Virus record (IMG/VR): IMGVR_UViG_3300009788_000229
Coordinates: 1 to 33,098 of that record
Source: a virus
Reading direction: 5' to 3' (one strand)
Length of the DNA stretch: 33,098 bases
The translations under genes and the position numbers were made by a program. This document shows, one piece after another, positions 16,834 through 24,188 of this stretch (positions are counted from its first letter, which is position 1; each line of letters opens with the position of its first letter). A model generated the notes under the pieces. It was not told the DNA's origin. It saw only the letters and a list, made by a program, of their open reading frames with translations, and ran no database searches.

Positions 16834-17331
16834 ATGAAAATGTCAAGATGGTTTAGGGTCATAGAAAGAGAAAAAATGAGAGTCACCTTAAGATGGAACC
16901 GCCACAATGCTGGTCTTGGATTTGATATCGGGAGCAACTTCTTTCACAACGGGGTGCCAACAAACTTATACTTAGAAGTAACACTCTTATGTTTGATATT
17001 CTCAGCAGAAGTGCGATGGGATAATAGGTTTGTATCCTTTATCCGGCCTATCTGGACATTCCTGATCATAATCATCTGGTGTGATATTGCATTTTTGCTT
17101 TATATATATCATGATATAATTTTTAAGATTATATACAGGATTCAGCTCTTCTCGCTATCAGTAATAGACATACTCTGGCAATTCTTTGTTGAACCAATTA
17201 CCCGTTCTGACTCATTTTTGATCACTGTGGTCATTTGTGGAATCATAGTGATAGCGCTGGCAACAATACTCTTCGGATCATTTTTCAAGATAGCAAATAC
17301 TTCAAATCACATAGTAACCAAGGAGGATTAA
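16834..17331 (+). CDS. Membrane protein with soluble N-terminal domain
   Basis: This 165-residue protein has a strand-rich N-terminus (RVTLRWNRHNAGLGFDI) and then two or three membrane helices (WTFLIIIIWCDIAFLLYIY, then IQLFSLSVIDILW and LITVVICGIIVIALATILF). The soluble part has a loose likeness to the next protein (alternating strands with Trp), so the two may be distant relatives working together. AAGGAG precedes ATG; the next ATG follows after one base. Confidence 0.6.
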   Translation: MKMSRWFRVIEREKMRVTLRWNRHNAGLGFDIGSNFFHNGVPTNLYLEVTLLCLIFSAEVRWDNRFVSFIRPIWTFLIIIIWCDIAFLLYIYHDIIFKIIYRIQLFSLSVIDILWQFFVEPITRSDSFLITVVICGIIVIALATILFGSFFKIANTSNHIVTKED

Positions 17332-17332
17332 T

Positions 17333-17635
17333 ATGAATGCATCAAATTCAAAATTGCCAGGAAGCCCAAGCAATATGATTCACATTCCAGATCCTAATGA
17401 TGTTGAATGCGAAGACAAAACATTTTGGATAGGCAAAACCAGCACGATAGTCCTATCTTGGGCCTATTCAGATTGGTCATTATGTTTCAACATAAGATTG
17501 AATTTCCCAGAACTGGATCCTATGGAAATCGATCATAGAATAAATTTCTATCTGGATATATCAATTCTGAAAGTCGGCATAACATTTGATATCGATTGGT
17601 ACACAAACCTGTTCAGAGGGAGCAAAAAGCAATGA
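17333..17635 (+). CDS. Unknown small protein, strand-rich
   Basis: This 100-residue protein has a flexible N-terminus (SNSKLPGSPSNM), then alternating strands (TIVLSWAYSDWSLCFNIRLN, INFYLDISILKVGITFDI). The second half resembles the soluble part of the membrane protein just upstream. AAGGAGG lies 6 bases before ATG. No known family. Confidence 0.55.
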   Translation: MNASNSKLPGSPSNMIHIPDPNDVECEDKTFWIGKTSTIVLSWAYSDWSLCFNIRLNFPELDPMEIDHRINFYLDISILKVGITFDIDWYTNLFRGSKKQ

Positions 17636-17826
17636 GAATATTCGCAGAAGAAGAGACTGGTTCAAAAGATTCCAAAATAGGAGCTTCTGTTATAATCATA
17701 GGGGAAAAGGAATCCAGAATATTACTTGATATGGTTGAAGAAGCTTGTAAATTGAATAAGCGAAAAAGGACTTGGACCGGCGTAAAGGAACAGTTGGATA
17801 AATCCTTGTGCTGCTACCGAGGATAA
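17632..17826 (+). CDS. Unknown small protein
   Basis: This 64-residue protein starts at the ATG that overlaps the upstream stop (ATGA). It shows a short strand (ASVIIIGEK), a helix (SRILLDMVEEACKL) and a basic end. An in-frame ATG at 17596 would put 40 bases inside the upstream gene and was not chosen. Confidence 0.5.
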   Translation: MRIFAEEETGSKDSKIGASVIIIGEKESRILLDMVEEACKLNKRKRTWTGVKEQLDKSLCCYRG

Positions 17827-17835
17827 GGAGAAAAG

Positions 17836-18270
17836 ATGGATAAGTCGCCATGTCTTTCCTGTGCTGGCAGCAGCATCAAAATGGGTGCCGGGAAAGCCAT
17901 AGATGATTGCGTAACAGCGGACGATATTATGTTGATGGCAGGCGCAGGAAACTTCGCTGTAAACATAATATGGGATGCTATTGATTTTGATGATACAGCA
18001 ATAGTGATGGATTCTGTATGGGATCAGTACATAAAGCTATCAGAAGAATTTGATAAACTTGAAGAATTCCTGAAAGCTTACAAACAGCAGAATAGAGACT
18101 TTTGTGCAGAATTTCTACACAGGCAAAGACAGCAATCTCTTGTCTACTCAAGGCCTATGAGCTTAAACTATCGCTGCTGCAGGTACTATCTTAGATCAGG
18201 ATTCTCGAAAAGTGGATGGCTTGGCAAGGTAGCCAAAAGGAGAAAGGGAAAATATGGAAACTCTAAATGA
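17836..18270 (+). CDS. Unknown protein with Cys pair and basic tail
   Basis: This 144-residue protein begins CLSC (6-9), has an acidic helical middle (AGNFAVNIIWDAIDFDD) and a strongly basic C-terminus with a further CC pair. AAGGAGA precedes ATG. Its end overlaps the next gene by 17 bases. No family recognised. Confidence 0.55.
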   Translation: MDKSPCLSCAGSSIKMGAGKAIDDCVTADDIMLMAGAGNFAVNIIWDAIDFDDTAIVMDSVWDQYIKLSEEFDKLEEFLKAYKQQNRDFCAEFLHRQRQQSLVYSRPMSLNYRCCRYYLRSGFSKSGWLGKVAKRRKGKYGNSK

Positions 18271-18472
18271 TCAGGATGTTGATACCCTAACAAAACTTGA
18301 GAACCGTCTTATCACTATGCGTAAACGGGAAGCGGCGAACGCGAACTCAAGAATGATGATAGAAGAATTTTCAGAAGCAATAAAAAAGATTCACACTATC
18401 CGTCAGGATTTGCAAGCCCGTTTCAGGATGACAATTGATGAAGATATTAACCCTTTCAGATACAGTCTTTAA
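18254..18472 (+). CDS. Coiled-coil small protein
   Basis: This 72-residue protein is almost all helix with heptad-like spacing (LTKLENRLITMRKREAAN, then MMIEEFSEAIKKIHTIRQDL). It begins inside the end of the upstream gene behind an AAGGGAAAAT site. It may dimerise; function unknown. Confidence 0.55.
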   Translation: METLNDQDVDTLTKLENRLITMRKREAANANSRMMIEEFSEAIKKIHTIRQDLQARFRMTIDEDINPFRYSL

Positions 18473-18524
18473 CTTGATGTGCTACCAAGAGTGATGCAAC
18501 ACTCCCTCAGTTAGGAGATAATAG

Positions 18525-18884
18525 ATGTCTTTGCGTGGACATAATGCTCAAACCTGGGGAGCACATAAGATCAAACGGTGGAGAAAGAATCTAATGGAAA
18601 CAACTAATCTTATCAACGAAAAGAAAAATAGACTAATTGAGATCTGGATGAGCTTCGTTGGGGTTTCGATGTCTATAGGTGGTATCCCTCAATTATACAG
18701 AATGTGGACCCGAAAGACAAGCGAGGATATATCAATTGTGATGTGGGTTGTTATGATACACGGAATCGCCTGGTGGCTTTATTATGGTATACGGATTAAA
18801 AGTGCCAGCCTCATAGTGACAAATAGCGTTTGCTTAATAATTGATATTGCCGTCCTAGCAGCAGTGCTGTTCTACCGACAGTAA
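18525..18884 (+). CDS. SemiSWEET-like sugar transporter (PQ-loop)
   Basis: From about residue 30 the protein has three membrane helices in the MtN3/SemiSWEET pattern: helix 1 with the GGIPQLYRMW PQ motif, then TRKTSEDISIVMW, helix 2 with AWWLYYGIRIK, and helix 3 with TNSVCLIIDIAVLA. SemiSWEETs are about 85-100 residues and work as dimers that let sugars cross the membrane; the Trp in helix 2 and Asn in helix 3 match the sugar-pocket positions. Two starts are possible: ATG 18525 with GGAGA, giving 119 residues, and in-frame ATG 18594 with GGAG, giving the usual family size of 96. A metabolic helper gene of this type is unusual in a phage. Confidence 0.75.
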   Translation: MSLRGHNAQTWGAHKIKRWRKNLMETTNLINEKKNRLIEIWMSFVGVSMSIGGIPQLYRMWTRKTSEDISIVMWVVMIHGIAWWLYYGIRIKSASLIVTNSVCLIIDIAVLAAVLFYRQ

Positions 18885-18914
18885 TGATACTAAAGTAAAT
18901 GAAAAGGAGGCGCA

Positions 18915-19595
18915 ATGAGACATGAACTGAAAACATGGTCAGCATATTATGAATCAGCTCTATCAGGCAAGAAGAAATTCGACATAAGGAAAAATGATAG
19001 GGAATTTCTTCTTGGAGATACAATTCTTCAGAAAGAATGGGATCCAAAGAAAGAAGGATACACAGGAAGAGAAGCAGAATACAGAATCACATACGCTCTT
19101 AGCGGGGTGCCAGAATGGGGGCTTTCTCCTAACCATGTAATCCTTTCTTTAGAGCCTGTTTATAGATTTGGGCGCGAGAATCCAGAGGCAACAAAAGTTT
19201 TTGAACTGATCGAGAAAGCAAGAAGTCAATTCCCTTATCCTGAGTGTGATACAGGGAAAGGGTATCATGTCACGAAAGCTCTGGATGCCGTAAAAGATCT
19301 TATGAATAAAGCAGATCCGTTAGATACCATCTCTGGGATACAGTCCGCATTCCAGTATAGAGATCACAAAGGCAGTTTAGCGGATGCCATGAAAACTGTG
19401 CAAACATTCACAGCAAAGATATACTTAATTGAATATCTGCAAGACAAAGTAGACCAGTTCATGCCAGGCAAATATAATTGTGCCCACATCACTATCGAGC
19501 CTTATGGTTATGATAGAAGAATAAGATGGAACACCTATATAGTGAAGCTGGGAGGATATGGAGTATTTGGTTTCACAGATAGCCCTGTAGATTAA
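18915..19595 (+). CDS. DUF3850/ASCH-like protein with extra C-terminal domain
   Basis: The first 75 residues fit the DUF3850 family of the ASCH/PUA-like fold: HELKTWSAYYESALSGKKKF, DIRKNDREFLLGD, LQKEWDPKKEGYTGRE and ITYALSG. This fold often binds RNA or modified bases. The family is usually 75-100 residues; here about 130 extra residues follow (helical 95-180, then strands with TIEPYGYDRRIRWNTYI). AAAGGAGG stands 6 bases before ATG. It may act in translation control or DNA-modification recognition; that is open. Confidence 0.7.
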   Translation: MRHELKTWSAYYESALSGKKKFDIRKNDREFLLGDTILQKEWDPKKEGYTGREAEYRITYALSGVPEWGLSPNHVILSLEPVYRFGRENPEATKVFELIEKARSQFPYPECDTGKGYHVTKALDAVKDLMNKADPLDTISGIQSAFQYRDHKGSLADAMKTVQTFTAKIYLIEYLQDKVDQFMPGKYNCAHITIEPYGYDRRIRWNTYIVKLGGYGVFGFTDSPVD

Positions 19596-19609
19596 AGGAG
19601 AGAAATGAT

Positions 19610-20137
19610 ATGAACATAATCAGGGAGGATAAATTTAGATCTAATGCTGGAGTGAACACAGAAAATGATATGGCAAGGGTTACAGTTGATATGACTTTGA
19701 GAGAACTAAGAGAATTCAAGGAACGAATTGATAACGAATCAATCAGTTCTGTCCCTCCTCCAGGACATGACGGAATCACGTGTTTAAAATGTCACAGTCT
19801 TAGCATCTGGTGTAATTGTCAAGATCTATCTCGAATAATCCATAAGGAGAACGAAATGGAACAAGCACTTTATGGTTTCTGGAAACATGATCTCTTCCCC
19901 TATTGCCTTGGGGGAGAGATTGTGAAGTTTGATAAAGATGGAACAATAGAAACAAAAGGTTATGGGAAAGGACTTTCCTTTAAACCACTCCTAATAGTGC
20001 CGAAAGAAGAAGGTATGCGGCTGAACTTATTGCTGGATGAAATCAAGCAAAGAAGGTCGCAAGAATTGGACGACCTTAATAAACGGTTTGCTGCTGACGT
20101 TGGTGATATCATAAGGATTCCAGGCAGAACTACTTAA
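19610..20137 (+). CDS. Unknown protein, possible second in-frame start
   Basis: This 175-residue protein has a helix (MTLRELREFKERIDNE), a Cys cluster (CLKCHSLSIWCNC, about 58-70) and a second part (FWKHDLFPYCLGGEIVKFD onward). ATG 19856, in the same frame, is preceded by a strong AAGGAGA site, so a shorter 93-residue product could be made from the same gene. Either these are two products, or two small genes became joined. No family recognised. Confidence 0.6.
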   Translation: MNIIREDKFRSNAGVNTENDMARVTVDMTLRELREFKERIDNESISSVPPPGHDGITCLKCHSLSIWCNCQDLSRIIHKENEMEQALYGFWKHDLFPYCLGGEIVKFDKDGTIETKGYGKGLSFKPLLIVPKEEGMRLNLLLDEIKQRRSQELDDLNKRFAADVGDIIRIPGRTT

Positions 20138-20144
20138 GGAGAAG

Positions 20145-20666
20145 ATGATGGAACAGCCTGAAGGACTATTGAAAATTGATAAGCTGATTACCACCTTCAA
20201 AGAAGCAGAGTGGTGCAAAATCCCTTACCCAAACCATCCATATGGCTGTCCTAACTATGGTAGAGAGGGGTGTCCAGGGTGCCCTCCTAGTGCTATACAT
20301 ATTGATTCTATCATAGACCGGACAGAGCCTGTGTACTTTGTCTATTCAGAGTTTGATTTAGAAGCTCATGTAGAAAAGATGAGGATAAGACATCCAAGGT
20401 GGTCCGAGAGACAGCTAAGAAATGTACTATATTGGCAGCAAACATCAAGGAAGCAGCTAAGAGAAAGGGTGGCGGAAGCAATCAAGTGGACAAATCTTCA
20501 TCATCTATTCTATTGTCCAGAAGCTCACGGCGTTAACGTCTACGCGACGGCTTTAAAGAATGGTCTGAGACTGGAGAGGATTAAAGACCTTAAGATCTGC
20601 CGACATGTAGCTCTGCTGTTCCGAGTTAGACCAACCAGACCTATTCGCAGAAAATTTAACACATGA
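20145..20666 (+). CDS. DUF2284-like metal-binding protein
   Basis: This 173-residue protein has Cys24, Cys35, Cys43 and Cys46 in CKIPYPNHPYGCPNYG and CPGCPP, then YCPEAHGVNVY around 124 and ICRHV near 157. This resembles the DUF2284 group of predicted metal-binding proteins (PYxxHxxGCPN...CPP). An iron-sulfur or zinc site is possible. AAGGAGAAG precedes two ATGs (20145 and 20148); I took the first. Partner and role are unknown. Confidence 0.6.
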   Translation: MMEQPEGLLKIDKLITTFKEAEWCKIPYPNHPYGCPNYGREGCPGCPPSAIHIDSIIDRTEPVYFVYSEFDLEAHVEKMRIRHPRWSERQLRNVLYWQQTSRKQLRERVAEAIKWTNLHHLFYCPEAHGVNVYATALKNGLRLERIKDLKICRHVALLFRVRPTRPIRRKFNT

Positions 20667-20681
20667 TGGAAAGGATTTATT

Positions 20682-20966
20682 ATGAAAAGATACAAGTATT
20701 CTGAAACAATGACGATTGAAGCATACGAGCGCAGCGTGTGGCTGATCGAACACAAAGTGCCAGATGATAAAAAATTTTTAGTGATCTGGCACAAAGAAGC
20801 AAAGATTGAAAATGTTGTGAAAGCTCATCGTGCTATGCTTGGTAACGAAGCAGAATTTACAGTTGCTGCATTTGATGTTGGAGAGATAGAAATTGCAGAA
20901 GTAGTTCATTCTATAACAAATGGTAGAACAGTCAATCAGGATTTAGAAGTGGTGGTAGATATTTAA
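20682..20966 (+). CDS. Unknown small protein
   Basis: This 94-residue protein has a mix of helices and strands (MTIEAYERSVWLIEHKV, FLVIWHKEAKIENVVKAHRA, TVAAFDVGEIEIAEV). GGAAAGGA stands before ATG. No family recognised. Confidence 0.55.
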   Translation: MKRYKYSETMTIEAYERSVWLIEHKVPDDKKFLVIWHKEAKIENVVKAHRAMLGNEAEFTVAAFDVGEIEIAEVVHSITNGRTVNQDLEVVVDI

Positions 20967-20975
20967 AGGAGAATA

Positions 20976-21209
20976 ATGACTCCTCTTTCAGTAGATGGAT
21001 ATCATTGTTACACTTGCAAGACTTGTAATACCAACAAGGATATGGACAAAGTCGAAATGAGAAAGCATCTTGGATCAGTCCATAATATTCCAAAACCAGA
21101 AGGCTCCAAGACTTTAATCTTTCACTCATCCAAAAGTGAGGGTAGGGAGGCTTTCATATACGAATGGATTTTCAGAAATGTAAAAATTCATGAACACAAG
21201 AGGAGCTGA
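20976..21209 (+). CDS. C2H2-like zinc finger small protein
   Basis: This 77-residue protein has YTCKTCNTNKDMDKVEMRKH and then LGSVH, i.e. C-x2-C followed 15 residues later by H and H, close to a C2H2 finger. AAAGGAG precedes ATG. It may bind DNA or RNA. Confidence 0.55.
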   Translation: MTPLSVDGYHCYTCKTCNTNKDMDKVEMRKHLGSVHNIPKPEGSKTLIFHSSKSEGREAFIYEWIFRNVKIHEHKRS

Positions 21210-21210
21210 T

Positions 21211-21366
21211 ATGACACCAGAACAAATGCTAATTCTGATGGAACAAGTTGCTATAATAATAGGATTACTAAAGGCTGTCTTTTGGTTGGCGTTAACGTGG
21301 ATGACATTTGTGATTGCAACTTTCGTCTTGTGGTTCCGCTATGGAGGATTTAAGATAACACGTTGA
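21211..21366 (+). CDS. Small membrane protein
   Basis: This 51-residue protein has one long hydrophobic stretch (VAIIIGLLKAVFWLALTW, then MTFVIATFVLWF) that may form one or two helices, and a short basic end. GAGGAG lies 6 bases before ATG, which follows the upstream stop by one base. Size would fit a holin or a superinfection protein; there is no direct sign of either. Confidence 0.5.
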   Translation: MTPEQMLILMEQVAIIIGLLKAVFWLALTWMTFVIATFVLWFRYGGFKITR

Positions 21367-21497
21367 TAGTTTTCTCATTTACTTTACTAATATGTTTATC
21401 TGTTTTAAAATGTGATATGGAATTTTCAGACCTATTATAAAAATAGGCTGGTTATGTTTGATAATAGTTTGAAAAATAATTATGGAGGAAATGGTAT

Positions 21498-21710
21498 ATG
21501 TCTTGGAGAATAAACTCAACAAGTTTAAGATGTGCTTTCAGAATTACAACGTCTGGTAAAATATTTTGTGTGAAGCACGAGCGAGTCGGGAGAGTGTGTA
21601 GTGAATTAGCATGCCCTACAAGAATAAAGAATGATGTTTGTAAGTTCATTAAATGTCCTAATGTTAACGACTGTAAAGAGATATGCACATGGGGCAGAGA
21701 GGCGGAATAA
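21498..21710 (+). CDS. Cys-rich small protein, paralog A
   Basis: This 70-residue protein begins MSWRINSTSLRCAFRI and has eight Cys, with CPT and KCPNVNDCKEIC. It matches the next gene in the start (MSWxI), in C-x-FRI, in the following C, and in C-x4-CP. The pair is a tandem duplication. A GGAGG site precedes ATG. A 131-base gap with an AT-rich CCTAT...ATAGG hairpin lies before it, so this gene may begin a new transcript. Confidence 0.6.
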   Translation: MSWRINSTSLRCAFRITTSGKIFCVKHERVGRVCSELACPTRIKNDVCKFIKCPNVNDCKEICTWGREAE

Positions 21711-21726
21711 TAAAATGGAGGACAAT

Positions 21727-22035
21727 ATGTCTTGGGAAATAAAATCAAAACATGAAAATTGTAAGTTCAGAATTTATTCAGCAGGAATTCAGCACTGTTA
21801 TATACCGATGAAATATGGCCAGAGATGTACAGAATCAAACTGCCCTATAAAGGCAGACAAAAGCCTTAGTGCTGCTGATCCATGTACAGATAAAATCTGC
21901 TTCATCTACAGAAGGTATGGCTGTTCACCAGATCGTTGTCAGTTTATGAATGATGATCCAAAACCAATAGGTCCGGCAAATACAGAAATTTCAGAGAGCG
22001 GTATTGCCTCTGGAAAAGGATGGCCAGATGTCTGA
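21727..22035 (+). CDS. Cys-rich small protein, paralog B
   Basis: This 102-residue protein starts MSWEIKSKHENCKFRI and has ten Cys (HC, RC, NCP, PCTDKIC, GCSPDRC). It is the larger paralog of the gene just upstream. I chose the ATG at 21727 with TGGAGGAC before it; the ATG at 21715 would add four residues. It probably holds zinc. The function is unknown. Confidence 0.6.
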   Translation: MSWEIKSKHENCKFRIYSAGIQHCYIPMKYGQRCTESNCPIKADKSLSAADPCTDKICFIYRRYGCSPDRCQFMNDDPKPIGPANTEISESGIASGKGWPDV

Positions 22036-22192
22036 TAGAAAATATGTCTTGACTGAAAGTGGTAGGAAGATGAGACTTGATGCTATCGTACACCAAGAAC
22101 TGTATGCTGACCTTGATGAACCAATCTCTGACTTTGAAGCCAATCTGGTCTGGGGGACAGGAGAAGGTGTGGAGTTTGATAAGGATGATTGA
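22028..22192 (+). CDS. Unknown small acidic protein
   Basis: This 54-residue protein (MSDRKYVLTESGRKMRLDAI onward) is acidic at the end (EGVEFDKDD). Its ATG lies inside the end of the upstream gene, behind AAAAGGA. It overlaps the next small gene by 8 bases. No family recognised. Confidence 0.5.
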   Translation: MSDRKYVLTESGRKMRLDAIVHQELYADLDEPISDFEANLVWGTGEGVEFDKDD

Positions 22193-22313
22193 ATCTGTCT
22201 TATATGTTCTATATGGTGGTGGTGTCATGTTACATTTGGTTGATATTGTGAAAATCTATGTTATCTATGGGGATAGGCCACCTATACTTTACATATATGA
22301 TCAGCCAACCTAA
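22185..22313 (+). CDS. Very small hydrophobic protein
   Basis: This 42-residue protein has mostly hydrophobic residues (ESVLYVLYGGGVMLHLVDIV) and could lie in the membrane. AAGG sits just before the ATG, very close. It is the last rightward gene before the convergent region; the evidence is overlap and continuity only. Confidence 0.3.
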   Translation: MIESVLYVLYGGGVMLHLVDIVKIYVIYGDRPPILYIYDQPT

Positions 22314-22701
22314 AACCTGTTCCAGCTAAGTCAGGCAGTCAGGTAGAGAACAGACCCCCACCATGGCTAAAATTATGGATGGATGATATATAATTATATA
22401 TCTATATACCAGAGAAGCCTTCTATATATCCTTACCTCCAGAGCCATCCAGCCACACCCTTTTCTCCAAACCTAGACCTCCAGACGCAAAAATACCCCTA
22501 ACCAGGTCCAGACGGCCAGAGGTATTTTGTTCCAGTTAATTTAAAACGAAATTAAATAAGCCGTAACCCAGAATAAAAATAAGAAGCCCACCAGAGAAGA
22601 TAAGGCACGCAATAAGGATTTTATCGGTAACAGGCATATCGACCCCCTAAGAAAACCCGACCCTTAAGCCTATTCTAAGCGCTTAAGGGCCGGTAAAAGA
22701 A
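22314..22701. other. Gene-free stretch between convergent operons
   Basis: I see no gene in these 388 bases. They hold an 18-base perfect palindrome at 22385-22402 (GATATATAATTATATATC), many CCAG/CATCCAG-type words, and the hairpin at 22489-22528. The operons from left and right meet here. Confidence 0.6.
22489..22528. terminator. Terminator hairpin, best read leftward
   Basis: AAAATACCCCT (22489-22499) pairs with AGAGGTATTTT (22518-22528). In the leftward transcript the one odd position becomes a G-U pair and the stem is followed by five T; in the rightward one it is a mismatch with four T. It lies between the converging operons and would end the leftward transcript of the gene at 22702-23112. 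Confidence 0.6.
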
Positions 22702-23112
22702 TTAGACGGCTTCCGGTAAGGCTTCCGGCTCTACGTCCGCGCTCAAGAGCTCTGCGCCTTCGGTAGTAAGAGAATAGCCTTCTTTCGCATTTCCGAGAAT
22801 GAGGGGCTTCGGGATATCGTTCGGATTGAGGCCGTAAGGGATAAGCTTAGATACTCTGCGCGATAGATAGGCCGCGAGGGTATCGCCTTCCTTATAGAAG
22901 CGAGTGAGCTTGTGCGCGTCGTAAGCGGCTTTACCGATCTTAGAGCGAGAGAGCCGGGCGATAATCTCCTTCTTAGATACCGGCTTACTCAACCCGACTA
23001 AGATTGAGAATACCGCTTGCGTCCCGGTAGGCTTCCCGCTTTGAGCTTTACGAAATGCGTCTATTACTAATCCCTTACCTAATCTTACTTTACTCAATTT
23101 TTTCTTACTCAT
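22702..23112 (-). CDS. Winged-helix-like protein of unlike codon use
   Basis: This 136-residue protein has a very basic N-terminus (MSKKKLSKVRLGKG) and a winged-helix-like middle (TQAVFSILVGLSKPVSKKEI, then ARLSRSKIG), with an acidic end. It may bind DNA; I do not recognise the family. Five of seven Arg codons are CGN, while most genes here use AGA, and the gene looks richer in G and C than its surroundings, so it may be a recent arrival or tuned for expression. AAAGGAGA precedes ATG, with its own promoter at 23163-23191 and a terminator at 22489-22528, so it is a single-gene unit. Confidence 0.7.
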   Translation of the reverse strand: MSKKKLSKVRLGKGLVIDAFRKAQSGKPTGTQAVFSILVGLSKPVSKKEIIARLSRSKIGKAAYDAHKLTRFYKEGDTLAAYLSRRVSKLIPYGLNPNDIPKPLILGNAKEGYSLTTEGAELLSADVEPEALPEAV

Positions 23113-23162
23113 TTTTCTTTCTCCTTTTATTAGATACGATTTATTTCGTATCCTTTAAAAGT

Positions 23163-23191
23163 ATACTATATTCTTTTTTCTTAGAACGCAA
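23163..23191 (-). promoter_or_regulatory. Leftward TTGCGT promoter of the 22702-23112 gene
   Basis: Read leftward, TTGCGT (23191-23186) is followed after 17 bases by TAGTAT (23168-23163); TATAGT two bases nearer is an alternative -10. It belongs to the same family as the promoters at 24356, 24995 and 29999. Confidence 0.55.
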
Positions 23192-23774
23192 CAATTATTT
23201 TACTTTTTTCTTAATTATTTTATGAATCTTTGCTAAGTATCTGTTATTGTTAGGTATATTTATTAATATTTCTTTTCAATAGTTCTAAGTATCTAATATC
23301 CTTATAAAATTTCCAAATCCTTGAGTTCTCTGGTTCCGAGTAGTAGGGTATAGGGTAAGGCATGGGACTGGTATACAAGCTCTAAGGGATTTTAGATATT
23401 TCGGAAGGATAATGGATCTGGTATTATATATTATAGCACCGGGGAAAATCTAATCTCAAATGGATATGGTATTATATATTATGATAATGGATATATAATC
23501 GTATAAGAATAGGATATGACTGGATGGATATAGTATTATATAACAAAGCAACCATTTCAGCAGCCATCCATACATTCACCAAATCATCCAGTTTTCCATA
23601 AAATGTAGACGTTCATGACCAAACATCCAGCCATTCACTATACTATCTATTCATATGACCAGAGATGGCTACTGATTACCATTTGTACCATCCATCCAGC
23701 CATTTACAAAGACATAAAGCTATCATCCACAGAGCACGCCTTTGTGTTCATACCTCCAGACATCCATACATACA
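23192..23774. other. AT-rich gene-free stretch with repeats
   Basis: No convincing gene lies here. CTAAGTATCT occurs twice near 23230 and 23283. The repeats at 23412-23542 are listed apart. From 23550 to 23775 the word CATCC occurs many times on the plus strand (CATCCA followed by G, T or C), as also at about 22446 and 26226-26332. It could be an origin, a partition site or a binding area. Confidence 0.45.
23412..23542. repeat. Direct repeats of ATGGATATGGTATTATATA type
   Basis: Two 23-base copies at 23412-23434 and 23460-23482 differ at one base; a shorter copy begins at 23487 and a third long copy at 23524-23542. Spacing of the starts is 48, 27 and 37 bases. They are AT-rich and lie in a gene-free zone, as iterons of an origin would, but no replication protein gene is next to them. 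Confidence 0.6.
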
Positions 23775-23963
23775 GAAAGATAAAACAAAAGGCCCTGGAT
23801 AGCAAACAGGAGAGAAACCTATCCAGGGCCTATAGCCTTTCGCTACACTGTGCGATTACAGCGCCGTCAGGCTTAGTAACGCATCAAGCAGGAGTCAAGC
23901 CATTAGCTCCTTCGGATCGGGCGTCGCCGAATAACCACGCGGCCCGAACGAATGATGCGCTTC
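23775..23963 (-). ncRNA. Structured RNA with strong terminator, family unknown
   Basis: Read leftward after the gene that ends at 23964, this stretch has no reading frame but nested pairing: CGCATCA with TGATGCG (23953-23959 and 23880-23886, 7 pairs), inside it TCGGGC with GCCCGA (23942-23947 and 23917-23922) and a GGAG...CTCC hairpin. Next come AGCCT...AGGCT enclosing CGCTGTA...TGTAGCG, and then a 12-pair terminator. It is more GC-rich than its surroundings. It may be a 3' regulatory RNA or a small RNA cut from the operon transcript. I know no matching family. A riboswitch is less likely because no gene follows it closely on that strand. Confidence 0.55.
23783..23830 (-). terminator. Strong intrinsic terminator, leftward
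   Basis: GGCCCTGGATAG (23791-23802) and CTATCCAGGGCC (23819-23830) form a perfect 12-pair stem with a 16-base loop. Read leftward it is followed by TTTTGTTTT (23790-23782), a usual U-rich tail. It ends the leftward transcript that starts near 24350. Confidence 0.85.
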
Positions 23964-24170
23964 TCAATATACTGTTTTTTCTTTTGGCGTTTCATAAGTC
24001 TGCTCCATTTGAATTCGATGTTTGAAGAAGGATAGATCACAAACGTAATCAGCTCCCCTCCAGTTCATCATCTCTTTAGTTCTCTCAAGAGAATCAGGAT
24101 TAATCTTCCTGGTAAGACACCTACCATTCTTTAGTCGGTTACAACCGCAACAGAACTTTCTTAGTTCCAT
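23964..24170 (-). CDS. Cys-rich small protein
   Basis: This 68-residue protein has CCGC near residue 7, then NGRCLTRKI and YVCDLSFF, enough Cys for one metal site, with many Lys and Arg. GGAGAG stands 6 bases before ATG. It follows the 39-residue gene at 24189 by 18 bases and is followed directly by the structured RNA, all in one leftward transcript. Confidence 0.6.
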   Translation of the reverse strand: MELRKFCCGCNRLKNGRCLTRKINPDSLERTKEMMNWRGADYVCDLSFFKHRIQMEQTYETPKEKTVY

Positions 24171-24188
24171 CTTACTCTCCAGCAGCTT

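Noticed and set aside
23400-23545. CRISPR array
   Set aside because: The repeats are AT-rich with uneven spacing and no spacer pattern, and no cas genes are present.
23615-24025. 136-codon plus-strand frame over the structured RNA and terminator
   Set aside because: It lacks a ribosome site and overlaps the CATCCA repeats, the 12-pair terminator and the leftward gene at 23964.
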